The position numbers and the translations under genes were made by a program. 64,000 bases of DNA, taken from Streptomyces mirabilis (GTDB lineage Bacteria; Actinomycetota; Actinomycetes; Streptomycetales; Streptomycetaceae). The DNA lies in contig NZ_JBCJKP010000001.1 of NCBI RefSeq assembly GCF_039503195.1, positions 930,001-994,000 of the forward strand, given 5' to 3'. The notes under the pieces were generated by a model. That model was not told where the DNA came from, ran no database searches, and was given only the letters and a program-made list of their open reading frames with translations. This document shows positions 54,254 through 62,429 of this stretch, one piece after another (positions within the stretch are counted from its first letter, which is position 1; every line of letters begins with the position of its first letter).

Positions 54254-55102
54254 GCCCCTTGGCACGCTCGTCCCGGGTCCATGTGATCAGGGGCCAGTCG
54301 GGGGCCAGTACGAGACGGGTGAGCGGGTTGCACAGCTCGATGCGGTTGCCGCCCGGCTCGTAGACGTAGAGGAAGAACGTCTGCTGGATGGCGTGCTTGT
54401 GCGGGCCCGTCTCGATGAACACACCGGTGTCGAGGGCGAGGTCGGCGGCGCGCAGGATGTCCTCGCGAGTGTCGGTCGCGAACGCGATGTGGTGCAGCCG
54501 CCCGCGCGAGCCCGTCCAGTCCTCGGTGTAGACGACGTCGTACGACTTGTTCGTGAACGTCAGCCACTTCGCGGCGATCCGGCCGCCGTCGAGCTGGATC
54601 TGCTCGGTCGGCCGGGCGCCCAGGAGGTGCTGGTGGAAGTCGGCGTTGGCGGCGACGTCGGCGGCCAGGTAGTTCACATGGTCCAGGCGGCGTACGCCCA
54701 CCCCGTGACCGGGCTTGGCCTGGGGCTGGTTCTTCAGCCCCGGCTTCAGCTCGTCCGGGGCCTGGTACCACTCGGACTCCCAGTACAGGGCCAGTTCGTG
54801 GCCGTCGGGGTCGGTGGTGACGTACAGCGGGCCGAGGCCCGGCTCGTCCTCGGTCCAGCGGCCCTGGTGACCGGCGGCCTCCAGTTCCCTGACCCTCCGC
54901 TGCAGGGCCTTCTCGCTGGAGGCGCGCAGGGCCGTGCGGCGCAGACCGGAGGTCTGGTGCGCGGTGAGGACGAGGCTGTGGTGCTCGTAGTCGTCCCAGG
55001 TCCGCAGGTAGACCGAGTCACCGCTGCGGCCGTTGACCGTCAGACCGAGGTAGTCGGTGAAGAACCGCAGACTTCCGTCCAGGTCCGGAGTGAGCAGGCC
55101 GG
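54254..55102 (-). pseudogene. Extradiol (catechol 2,3-) dioxygenase, truncated at both ends and fused
   Basis: Two VOC modules are present, starting at LLTPDLDGSLRFFTDYLGL. The three iron ligands can be seen in LDHVNYLAAD, LHHIAFATD and GNRIELCNP. The usual ~15 N-terminal residues with the start codon are absent, because the sequence joins the end of galD at about 55100. The C-terminal ~20 residues after RDERAKGQ are replaced by a transporter. The open frame from 55331 to 53160 would make a 723-residue hybrid, but no suitable start codon lies near the true N-terminus. The family cleaves catechol-type rings next to the hydroxyls. Confidence 0.82.
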
Positions 55103-56160
55103 GGGAAGACCGTACCGTCGAAGATCTTGCGCGCGGTGCGGACGACGGCGGTACGGCGGGCCACGGGGGCGGCCCCAGGGGTGCCGTCGTCGATCTCGCT
55201 CTCGATGTCGAGGAATCCGGTGGGATGCTCGATGCGCAGCCGTCCGCCGTTGTCGGGAAGACGGGCGATGTCCTGGCCGACGCCGCCGTGGACGCGCAGC
55301 CCGGCGGCGACACTGGCGGCTCCCAGGACACCGATGGCGGTGTGGCAGCGGACCGGGATGAAGGTGCGGGTCATGACCGCGCCGCCGTTCGCGGGCGGTG
55401 CCAGCAGGCTGAGCTTGGGCACGGTCGTCTCGCTGACGTCGCCCAGGCCCATCAGCAGGCCCGCCTCCAGGCGGATCCGCTGGAGCCGGTCGCGCAGGGT
55501 CAGGTCCTCCTCCAGGTCCCGCGGCCTCTCGTAGCCGGTGACCTGCAGGGAGGAGGCGGCGAACAGCACGGTCGGCATGCCGTTGTCCACGCAGGTCACC
55601 GGCGTGTCCGCGACGAGGTCCCGGGCGTGCCCGGTGGGCAGCAGGGGGTTGCTTCCCCGCTCGAACTCGATCACCACGGGTGCGGCGGTGCCCGGCACAC
55701 CCGAGATCTCGGCCGGCCCCGTGTAGGAGACTCGCCGGTCAGGCGTGGGAAAAGTGGCGGTGGCGTGGTCACCGCTGTTGACCATTCGGATCCGTACCGA
55801 GGTGTGCCCGTCCCGGCCGGTGACCAGACCGCGTTCGACGGCGAACGGGCCGACCCCCGCGAGGAGGTTGCCGCAGTTCTGCCGGTCGGAGACCTCGGCC
55901 CGGTCCACTCCCACCTGGAGGAAGAGGTAGTCGACCTCCGCGTCGGGGCTCTCGGAGCGGGAGACCACCGCGACCTTGCTGGTGAGCGGGTGCGCTCCGC
56001 CGAGTCCGTCGATCTGCCGGGGGTCGGGGCTGCCCACGACCCGCAGCAGCAGGTCGTCGCGCGCCCCGGCGTCGGCCGGCAGGTCCTCGGCCAGGAAGTA
56101 GGCGCCCTTCGAGGTCCCACCGCGCATCAGCATGCAGCGCAGCTCCTCGTCGGCGCTCAT
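55018..56160 (-). CDS. galD: 4-oxalomesaconate tautomerase (GalD, PrpF family), aberrant C-terminus
   Basis: This PrpF-fold protein has the hallmarks CMLMRGGTSKGAYFLAEDLP, GGAHPLTSKVAVVSRS, QNCGNLLAGVGPFAVERGLV and VRIRMVNSG. The end is HPTGFLDIESEID, then RTARKIFDGTVFP. GalD converts the keto and enol forms of 4-oxalomesaconate in the gallate/protocatechuate meta pathway. Relatives stop right after DGTVFPR. Here the frame continues 28 residues into the truncated dioxygenase (stop at 55018), because the intergenic DNA seems to be deleted at about 55100. The ATG overlaps the galC stop (ATGA). The enzyme itself may be active. Confidence 0.82.
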   Translation of the reverse strand: MSADEELRCMLMRGGTSKGAYFLAEDLPADAGARDDLLLRVVGSPDPRQIDGLGGAHPLTSKVAVVSRSESPDAEVDYLFLQVGVDRAEVSDRQNCGNLLAGVGPFAVERGLVTGRDGHTSVRIRMVNSGDHATATFPTPDRRVSYTGPAEISGVPGTAAPVVIEFERGSNPLLPTGHARDLVADTPVTCVDNGMPTVLFAASSLQVTGYERPRDLEEDLTLRDRLQRIRLEAGLLMGLGDVSETTVPKLSLLAPPANGGAVMTRTFIPVRCHTAIGVLGAASVAAGLRVHGGVGQDIARLPDNGGRLRIEHPTGFLDIESEIDDGTPGAAPVARRTAVVRTARKIFDGTVFPRPAHSGPGRKSAVLHRLPRSDGQRPQR

Positions 56161-56867
56161 GACGGGGAACCGTTGCGTTCGTACTCGTCGTAGGCCTGGT
56201 AGCGCACCCCGAGCCGTACAAGGGTCTCGCGCAGGCCGTAGCGGTCCAGGCCCAACCGGCCCTCGGCGAAGGCGGCCCGGGAGGCTTCCTCCTTGGCGGT
56301 GCGCGCCTTCGCCGCCTTGACGGCCGTACCGGCCCGCTCGCGGGGTACGCACACCACGCCGTCGTCGTCGGCGACGATGACGTCACCGGGGCGGACGACC
56401 TGTCCGCCGAGCACGACGGGTACGTTCACCGAGCCGGCCGTGGCCTTGACCGTGCCCTGGGCGCAGACGGCCCTCGACCAGACGGGGAAGCCCATGGCCC
56501 GCAGGTCGGCGGTGTCGCGCACCCCGGCGTCGATGATCAGGCCGCGCACCCCGCGGTACTGGAGCGCGGTGGCGAAGAGGTCGCCGAACATGCCGTCGGT
56601 GGACGGCGAGGTGGTGGTCACGACGAGGATGTCGCCCTCGTGGCACTGCTCGACCGCCGCGTGGATCATGAGGTTGTCGCCGGGCCGGCACAGAGCGGTG
56701 ACCGCGGTGCCCGCGATGCGCACGTCCTGCTGGACGGGCCGGAACCCGGGACCGAGACTGCCGGTTCGGCCCATGCCCTCGTGGACGGTGGCCACGCCGT
56801 AGCCGCCGAGTGCCTCGACGTCCTCTGCATGGGCGCGCGGCGGGTTGGTGACGATCAGGCCGCTCAT
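56157..56867 (-). CDS. galC: 4-carboxy-4-hydroxy-2-oxoadipate aldolase/oxaloacetate decarboxylase
   Basis: This 236-residue protein of the RraA-like fold has YGVATVHEGMGRTGSLGPGFRP, VTALCRPGDNLMIHAAVEQC and the metal/substrate motif GLIIDAGVRDTADLRAMGFPVWS. The tail DRYGLRETLVRLGVRYQAYDEYE matches the GalC/LigK aldolases. It splits 4-carboxy-4-hydroxy-2-oxoadipate into pyruvate and oxaloacetate, the last step of the pathway. Four-base overlaps with galB and galD show a tight operon. Confidence 0.9.
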   Translation of the reverse strand: MSGLIVTNPPRAHAEDVEALGGYGVATVHEGMGRTGSLGPGFRPVQQDVRIAGTAVTALCRPGDNLMIHAAVEQCHEGDILVVTTTSPSTDGMFGDLFATALQYRGVRGLIIDAGVRDTADLRAMGFPVWSRAVCAQGTVKATAGSVNVPVVLGGQVVRPGDVIVADDDGVVCVPRERAGTAVKAAKARTAKEEASRAAFAEGRLGLDRYGLRETLVRLGVRYQAYDEYERNGSPS

Positions 56868-57613
56868 GCCAGCTCCTCCGTGACCTGCGGGTAGGGACGC
56901 ATGTAGGCCTCGCCGTAGGTGGCGTGCGACAGGCCGAGGTGGGGGCCCGCGTTGCGCTTGAGCTGTACGCCGCGCCTCTTGCCCAGGTCGGTGTAGTAGT
57001 CCCACAGGTGCTGCTGGGCGGCGAGGCACTCCATGGCCTTGCGCTTGGTCTCCCAGACCGGGGTGATGTCGAGGAGTACCTCGGGCCGGAAGGCGCACAT
57101 CTCCGGCTGGTGCGGCTCGAAGAAGAACACCGGCGGGGCTCCGATGATCTCGCCCTCGGAGGGATAGCCGATGGCCTGGGCGAGGACCCGGGCGTCCAGG
57201 GCCACGCGGGCAGCCGCCGGGTGGTCACCGTTGTAGGGATCGTCCAAGGGGTGGGTGAGCACCACGTCGGGCTGGGTGTCGCGGTAGATGCGCACGAGCT
57301 GGTCGGTCAGCTCCTGAGTGACGAGCAGGGGGTAGTCGCCGACGTCGAGGAAGCGCACCCGGGCGCCCAGGGTCGAGGCCGCCGCCTCGGCCTCGGCACG
57401 GCGGATCTCCTTGATCTCCTCCAGCGAATTGCCCTCGCGCCAGGCTTTGGCGGACTCACCGCGCTCCCCGTAGGTGAGGCACGCGATGGTCACCTTCTCT
57501 CCACGGGAGGCGGCCAGGGCGATGGCTCCCCCGGCCCGCCAGACGAAGTCCCCGGCATGCGCGGTGATGACAAGCGTCGATCGTGGGGTGGTGTGCGCCT
57601 TGCCGTGCGTCAT
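56864..57613 (-). CDS. galB: 4-oxalomesaconate hydratase (GalB, PIG-L deacetylase family)
   Basis: This 249-residue PIG-L fold enzyme has the zinc motif VITAHAGDFVWRAGG (AHxxD) and the distal histidine segment VVLTHPLDDPYNGDHPAAARVA. The C-terminal WETKRKAMECLAAQQHLWDYYTDLGKRRG matches GalB hydratases rather than sugar deacetylases. It adds water to 4-oxalomesaconate to give the galC substrate. AAGGAG lies nine bases before the ATG. It is the first structural gene after the GntR regulator, 48 bp downstream of it. Confidence 0.88.
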   Translation of the reverse strand: MTHGKAHTTPRSTLVITAHAGDFVWRAGGAIALAASRGEKVTIACLTYGERGESAKAWREGNSLEEIKEIRRAEAEAAASTLGARVRFLDVGDYPLLVTQELTDQLVRIYRDTQPDVVLTHPLDDPYNGDHPAAARVALDARVLAQAIGYPSEGEIIGAPPVFFFEPHQPEMCAFRPEVLLDITPVWETKRKAMECLAAQQHLWDYYTDLGKRRGVQLKRNAGPHLGLSHATYGEAYMRPYPQVTEELA

Positions 57614-57661
57614 TGCTCACATCTCCTTGGTGGACAGGCCGGATGTCCCGCCTCCGCGACG

Positions 57662-58312
57662 TCATTGGCGCAGCGCGTCGATGACTCCCGCGAGGTGGGT
57701 ACGGACGGCCGCTTCGGCCGCCTGCGGGTCCCGGGCCCTGATCGAATCGATCATGGCCAGGTGCTCACTCAGTGACTGCTGGGGGCGCCCCGGTCTCAGC
57801 GCGAGCTGGAAACGGTGGCGCACCAGCTGCCCGTTGAGCCGCTCCAGCAGCCCCACGGCGACCTGCTGGCCGGAGAACTCCCTGATCCGGTCGTGCAGTT
57901 CGTGGTTGAGCCGGGAGTAGACCAGTGGCTCGCCGCCCGCGACCGCCTTGGACATCCCCGTGCCCAGGTCGGTCAGCTGGTCCAGCTGGTCCTCGCTCGC
58001 CTCGACGGCCGCCTTGGCCGCGCAGAGGCCCTCCAGGACCATGCGGCACTCGGTGATGGCCACCGCTTCCTCGACCGTCACCACCCGCACCCGCGCGCCG
58101 CGGTTGCGGATCCGCTCGACCAGTCCCTCCGACTCCAGCTCGATCAGCGCCGCCCGGACGCTGGCCCGCGTGACACCGAACTGCTCGGCGAGTTCGTTCT
58201 CGACCAGCCGTTGGGCCGGTGCCATGTCGCCGTGCAGGATCGCCTGCCGCAGGTGCACCAGTGCGTGCTGCTTGGCCTGCTCGCCGGTGCCTGGTCGGGC
58301 TTCCTTCGGCAT
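57662..58312 (-). CDS. GntR-family regulator, FCD subgroup
   Basis: This 216-residue protein has a winged helix (HALVHLRQAILHGDMAPAQRLVENELAEQFGVTRASVRAALIELESEGLVERIRNRGARV). An all-helical FCD effector domain follows, with metal-binding His in NHELHDRIREFSG and the C-terminal HLAMIDSIRARDPQAAEAAVRTHL. It heads the gal operon and probably represses it until a pathway intermediate binds. The palindrome at 58363-58374, 51 bp before its start, fits the FCD operator pattern. Confidence 0.9.
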   Translation of the reverse strand: MPKEARPGTGEQAKQHALVHLRQAILHGDMAPAQRLVENELAEQFGVTRASVRAALIELESEGLVERIRNRGARVRVVTVEEAVAITECRMVLEGLCAAKAAVEASEDQLDQLTDLGTGMSKAVAGGEPLVYSRLNHELHDRIREFSGQQVAVGLLERLNGQLVRHRFQLALRPGRPQQSLSEHLAMIDSIRARDPQAAEAAVRTHLAGVIDALRQ

Positions 58313-58362
58313 CGCGCCCTCCCTGAGTGAGTGCCTGTCGAACCTAAATCCAGCCCAATAAG

Positions 58363-58374
58363 ATTGTCAACAAT
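58363..58374. promoter_or_regulatory. FCD-GntR operator (ATTGT-CA-ACAAT)
   Basis: ATTGTCAACAAT is a perfect dyad with 5-bp arms in an AT-rich window upstream of the GntR gene. It fits the TTGTNNACAA pattern common for FCD-type regulators, and indicates autoregulation of the gal operon. Confidence 0.65.
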
Positions 58375-58834
58375 TTTGTTCCCTATGTTGCCGACAGGCT
58401 TCGCCGGCGATCCGGTCACTCGCCACCACAGGGCGCTGACCGGCCGTAAACGTCCCATGGCCGCTCGAAAGGGGGGCATCACCGCCTCATCTCCCGGGCC
58501 GGGCAAGGACGCAGTTCACTCAGCGGGCACCGGCGGTGTCGGCGGCTCGAGGGCACGATCGCCGAGGGGTCCGTCGCGGGGAATGCAATTCGACGCCGGG
58601 TCCGACTCCTTGGGCGGGTCGGGCCGGGCGCGCGTCACGTGCCGTACGGGCCGAGGGTGACGACCGGGACCGCCCCGACCAGCCCCGATCCGGGCGGGCG
58701 TCAGCCGCCCAACGCCAAAAGAAAGTAAAGGGAGTTACCCACGGCACCACGGCCCACTTCCCGCACCCCAGGGCCCACCTGCTCCGCTTGACTTCATTGT
58801 CCCGATATGCGTAGGTTAGGTACGGGTTGAACAG

Positions 58835-58848
58835 AAAACATCCGTTTT
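58835..58848. promoter_or_regulatory. Dyad AAAAC-ATCC-GTTTT
   Basis: This small perfect inverted repeat lies in the AT-rich promoter-like part of the long gap, about 300 bp upstream of the repeat protein start codon. It could be a regulator site for that gene. Confidence 0.35.
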
Positions 58849-58874
58849 ACCTGGTGAGAGCGAAACAATCTCAA

Positions 58875-58915
58875 CATCCCGACCGACTACATCCCGACCG
58901 GCGACAACCCGGTCG
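58875..58915 (+). promoter_or_regulatory. Direct repeat and hairpin in the leader of the repeat protein gene
   Basis: CATCCCGACCG occurs at 58875-58885 and 58890-58900. The second copy overlaps a hairpin with 7-bp arms (CGACCGG 58895-58901, CCGGTCG 58909-58915). If transcribed, this would be a structured leader about 230 nt before the start codon. Confidence 0.4.
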
Positions 58916-59144
58916 TCGGTTAACAGACGGACGGGCGCCCCGCCGCGGGGTTAGCTGCACTTCAGCAGCCTGGGTGGGCCCGATGCCGCATCCTCAGCGC
59001 GCGAGTCGGCGACGGTATCTCCCGTCACTCTCAACGCCGATGTACCGGACCCTTATCGCGAACGTCTCAGTCTCCATGCTGTCGACGTCACCGCGGCCGT
59101 GCAGAGCCGGCACCTGTTCTACGCTCCCGGGAAGGGAAAGCACC

Positions 59145-59567
59145 ATGCGGATCATCACTTCAATGACGTTCCGGCTGGTCGCCAGCCTGTTCGCCGCTCT
59201 GGCCCTGGCGTTCGGCACAGCCGGCATCGCCAGCGCGACCAGCTCCCATTCGGATCACTCCTCCGATTACTCCTACAGCAGCAACTGGAACGACAACGGA
59301 GACCACGGCGGCGGTGACCACGGTGGTGGCGACTACGGCGGTGGAGACCACGGCGGCGGTGACCACGGTGGTGGCGACTACGGCGGTGGAGACCACGGCG
59401 GTGGAGACCACGGCGGTGGAGACCACGGTGGTGGCGACCATGGTGGTGGCGGAGACCACGGCGGCGGCGGAGACCACGGCGGCGGTGGCGGAGACCACGG
59501 CGGCGGTGGGGGCGGCCACGGCGGTGGTGGAGGCGGCCACGGCGGTGGTGGCGGTGGCGGACACTGA
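59145..59567 (+). CDS. Secreted His/Asp/Gly repeat protein (DHGGG repeats)
   Basis: This is a 140-residue protein. Residues 1-31 form a signal peptide (ITSMTFRLVASLFAALALAF core, cut after ASA). The mature chain begins with a Ser/His/Asp/Tyr-rich stretch. From about residue 52 on it consists of DHGGG-type units: nine 5-residue units, two with Tyr in place of His, then units with the glycine run growing from 3 to 4, 5, 6 and 7 towards a terminal His. At least 14 His and 13 Asp lie in the repeat part. This looks able to bind divalent metals outside the cell; I know no described family. At the DNA level a 45-bp unit is repeated perfectly (59301-59345 and 59346-59390). Confidence 0.75.
   Translation: MRIITSMTFRLVASLFAALALAFGTAGIASATSSHSDHSSDYSYSSNWNDNGDHGGGDHGGGDYGGGDHGGGDHGGGDYGGGDHGGGDHGGGDHGGGDHGGGGDHGGGGDHGGGGGDHGGGGGGHGGGGGGHGGGGGGGH
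59301..59390 (+). repeat. Perfect 45-bp tandem duplication within the DHGGG gene
   Basis: Two identical 45-bp units encode DHGGGDHGGGDYGGG twice, with the same codons throughout. This indicates a recent duplication by slippage or recombination. Confidence 0.85.
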
Positions 59568-59635
59568 CCCCAGTGGTCGTAACTGACATCTGAAGAGTGA
59601 CGGCCCGTCATCTCGCCGAAGACGACTGGCCTTGT

Positions 59636-59677
59636 CCGAACGGTCCCGTGTCGCGCCGACGACACGGGACCGTTCGG
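59636..59677. terminator. Very strong perfect hairpin
   Basis: Eighteen-base arms (CCGAACGGTCCCGTGTCG at 59636-59653 and its exact complement at 59660-59677) surround a 6-base loop, 68 bp after the repeat protein stop. It is a clear terminator between this gene and the LacI gene. Confidence 0.85.
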
Positions 59678-59750
59678 CGTGCGGCCGTACGACCTGCACC
59701 GGCGGGTCGTCCACGGTCCCGGGAGCGCCGCGACACAACCGATCGGGGGC

Positions 59751-60383
59751 GTGATGATGGTCGGTGCACGGCGCGTGACGCTGGGCGACGTCGCCACGGC
59801 GAGCGGCGTCTCGCGGGCGACCGTGAGCTTCGTCCTCAACGACGATCCGCACCAGACCATCTCTCCGACCACGAGCGAACGCGTACGCCAGGCCGCAGGC
59901 GACCTCGGGTACGTACCGCACGGGATCGCGCGGGCGCTGCGCGAGGGCTCCTCCCGCATCGTCGTGCTCAACGTCGGCTGGGGACTGGAGGGCAACTACG
60001 CGCGCAGCTACATCCGGGGCCTCGACGACGAACTCGCCGCGCACGACCATGTGCTGCTCGTCCGGCACGGCCATGGCGCGCCGCACTCGACGCAGCAGGT
60101 CCTCGACACGATCGCTCCCCGGGCCGAGCTGCGGATCGCCGCGCATCTCACCGGCCACGAGCCCGGGGCGGCGGGCGACTGGCGGGCGGGGTTCGCCGCC
60201 AACGCCGCCCTGCAGATGCGACATCTCGCCGCCGGCCACACCCACCTCGCGATGGCGTTGCCCGACCAGGACTCCCCGCTGCTGGAAGTGCGGCCGCATC
60301 GTCCGCGCGCGATTCGGCCTGACACCGGCGGGCGGCCGGCGCACCCGATGCGCCCCGACGTCGACTACGCGGCTCGGCGATAG
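59751..60383 (+). pseudogene. LacI-family regulator, C-terminally truncated
   Basis: The LacI helix-turn-helix (VTLGDVATASGVSRATVSFVLND, then TSERVRQAAGDLGYVPHGIARAL) and the start of the sugar-binding domain are normal. After LAMALPDQDSPLLEVR the sequence no longer resembles the family. It ends at 210 residues, where relatives have about 330. The rest of the effector-binding domain is absent, and a LysR gene follows directly in the opposite direction. Start GTG 59751 (GGGGG before it) or ATG 59754. The DNA-binding part could still work without ligand control. Confidence 0.75.
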
Positions 60384-61221
60384 AGCTCCGTCAGGAGTTC
60401 GATGGCGGCGGGGGCGGCGGAGTGCGGGGCGTCCCGCCACCAGGCGAGCCGCACCGCGATCGGCTCGGCGTCGCGCACCGGCCGGTAGACGACGCCGGAG
60501 CGCGGGTACTGGTGCGCGGTGGACTCGGCCGTCATGCCCACACAGCGCCCCATGGAGATCTCGGTGAGCCACTCGTCGACATCGTGGGTCTCCCTGGTCA
60601 CCGGGCGGGAGTCGGGCGGGAACAGCTCGGTCGTGGTGGTGCCGGTCCTGCGGTCGATCAGCAGGACGCGCCCGCCGAGGTCGGCGAGTCGCACCGAGCG
60701 GCGTCCGGCCAGCGGATCGTCGGCTGCCAGGGCGCACAGCCGCCGTTCCAGCCCCACGATCGCGGCGTCGAACCGCCGGTCGTCCAGGGGTCTGCGCACC
60801 ACTGCCGCGTCGCAGGCTCCCTCGGCGAGGCCGGCGGTGGCGGAGTTGACACGCACGAGCCGCAGCTCCGTCTCGGGGTGCGCCCGCGCCCAGTCGCGCT
60901 GAAAGGCCAGGGTGTGACGGCCGAGTGCGGACCAGGCGTACCCGATCCGCAGCGAGGCGCGACCCGACGTGGCCTCCTGGACCAGGTCGGCCACCTCGCC
61001 GAGTACCCGCCGAGCATGCGCCAGCACCCGCAGTCCCGTCGCCGTCGGGGCGACCTCGCGGGAGGTGCGCCGCAGCAGCCGCACCCCGAGGACGCGCTCG
61101 AGCGAGGCAGTGTGCGGGACACGGCGGCCTGGGAGACCCCGAGCGCGATGGCGGCGTCGGTGAAGGTGCCCTCGTCGACGATCGCGACGAGACAGCGCAA
61201 CTGCCGCAGCTCCACATTCAT
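60365..61221 (-). pseudogene. LysR-family regulator with one-base deletion
   Basis: The helix-turn-helix start (MNVELRQLRCLVAIVDEGTF, TDAAIALGVSQAAVSRT) is in one frame. The rest (LERVLGVRLLRRTSREVAPTATG, then the effector domain to the stop) is in another. Adding one base near 61108 restores TLASLERVLG. The repaired protein has about 285 residues, a normal length. It is divergent from an EamA transporter, a usual target for LysR. An alternative ATG at 61341 would add a 40-residue Asp/Ala/Ser/Gly-rich extension encoded by a 30-bp repeat. The one-base loss sits inside the DNA-binding domain. Confidence 0.82.
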
Positions 61222-61270
61222 GACGGAGGCGTGCTTCGCGTAGGCGTCCCTGACAGCTGCGTCCTCGTCC

Positions 61271-61327
61271 GAAGCGCCCTTGCCGGAGGCGTCCTCGAAG
61301 GAAGCGCCCTTGCCGGAGGCGTCCTCG
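61271..61327. repeat. 30-bp-period direct repeat upstream of LysR
   Basis: A 27-bp sequence, GAAGCGCCCTTGCCGGAGGC followed by GTCCTCG, occurs at 61271-61297 and again at 61301-61327. It is in the 5' region of the LysR gene, in phase with an open N-terminal extension. Confidence 0.8.
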
Positions 61328-61409
61328 GCTGAAGGATCCATGCCCCAAGCGTATAAATGGATCGGCTGATGCACGTTGCGCAAGAGCCCCGACCTCCCAG
61401 CATCGAGAC

Positions 61410-62316
61410 ATGCACGCAGCCTCCGCACGCCCGGCGGCACCCGCGCGTCGCACTCCCTCGGCACCCACGGCCCCGAAGCCGGACGGCACGCGCCTGGCCG
61501 GCGTGGTCACCATGGTCGGCAGTGGCCTGTCCAACCAGACCGGTGCCGCGATCGGCTCCCTGGCCTTCCCCGTCCTCGGCCCCGTCGGTGTGGTCGCGGT
61601 CCGTCAGTACGTCGCCGCGGTCGTCCTGCTGGCAGTGAGCCGCCCCCGGCTGCGGGCGTTCACCTGGGCGCAGTGGTGGCCGGGTCGTGCTGCTGGCGCT
61701 GGTGTTCGGGACCATGAACCTGTCCCTCTATACGGCGATCGACCGCATCGGCCCGGGGCCGGCGGTGACCCTCGAATTCCTGGGCCCGCTCAGCATCGCG
61801 CTGGCCGCCTCCCGCCGCCGCGTGGACGCGTGCTGTGCGGTGATCGCCGCGGTGGGTGTCGTCACGCTGATGCGTCCGCGCCCCTCCGCCGACTTCCTCG
61901 GAATGGGCTTCGGGCTGCCGGCCGCCGGCTGCTGGGCGTCGTACATCCTGCTCAACCGCACCGTCGGCCGTCGCATCCCCGGGGCGGCGGGGTCCGCTGC
62001 CACCGTCGGGCTCTCCGCCCTCCTGTTCCCGCCGGTCGGCGTCGCCGTCACGGTCCGGCATCCTCCGACGCCGACGGCGGTCGGCTGCGCCGTGGCCGCC
62101 GGCGTGCTGTCCTCCGCGGTGCCCTGCCTCGCGGACCTGTTCACCCTGCGCCGCGTCCCGGCCCCGGCGTTCGGTCTCTTCATGAGCGTCAATCCCGTCC
62201 TGGCCGGTCTGGTCGGGTGGGTCGTCCTCGGTCAGAGCCTGGACCGGGCGGAGTGGACGGGCATCGGCGCCGTCGTCGCGGCCAACGCGCTCGGCATTCT
62301 GGCTGCACGAAGTTGA
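61410..62316 (+). pseudogene. EamA/RhtA-like transporter with one-base insertion
   Basis: The first part (TRLAGVVTMVGSGLSNQTGAA, VVAVRQYVAAVVLLAVSRPR) and the second part (VVLLALVFGTMNLSLYTAID, GFGLPAAGCWASYILLNRTVG, VGWVVLGQSLDRAEWTGIGAVV) are in different frames. Removing one G at 61682-61684 gives QWWPVVLLALVFG. The repaired protein has about 301 residues and ten helices, as for drug/metabolite transporters that export threonine, homoserine or similar. It is divergent from the LysR gene. Confidence 0.82.
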
Positions 62317-62429
62317 CGGACACTTCACGGACCTGACGGAAATCCGGGCAACGGACGTCCCCAGAAGAACGTTTCGGCGAAAACGCCAGACCGCGCCACC
62401 CCTTCCGTCACATAGAGATATCTACCAGC

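Larger units (their letters stand above)
58313..59144. other. Long intergenic region between GntR and the His/Gly-repeat protein gene
   Basis: No gene is visible in these 832 bp. It contains the GntR-type palindrome near one end. A relatively AT-rich stretch follows at about 58780-58880, then a direct repeat and hairpin at 58875-58915 in the leader of the repeat protein. Confidence 0.45.

Noticed and set aside
58811..58829. GTAGGTTAGGTACGGGTTG resembles the left half of an IdeR/DmdR iron box upstream of the His-rich protein.
   Set aside because: The right half (CCTAA) is missing, so the dyad needed for IdeR binding is not there.
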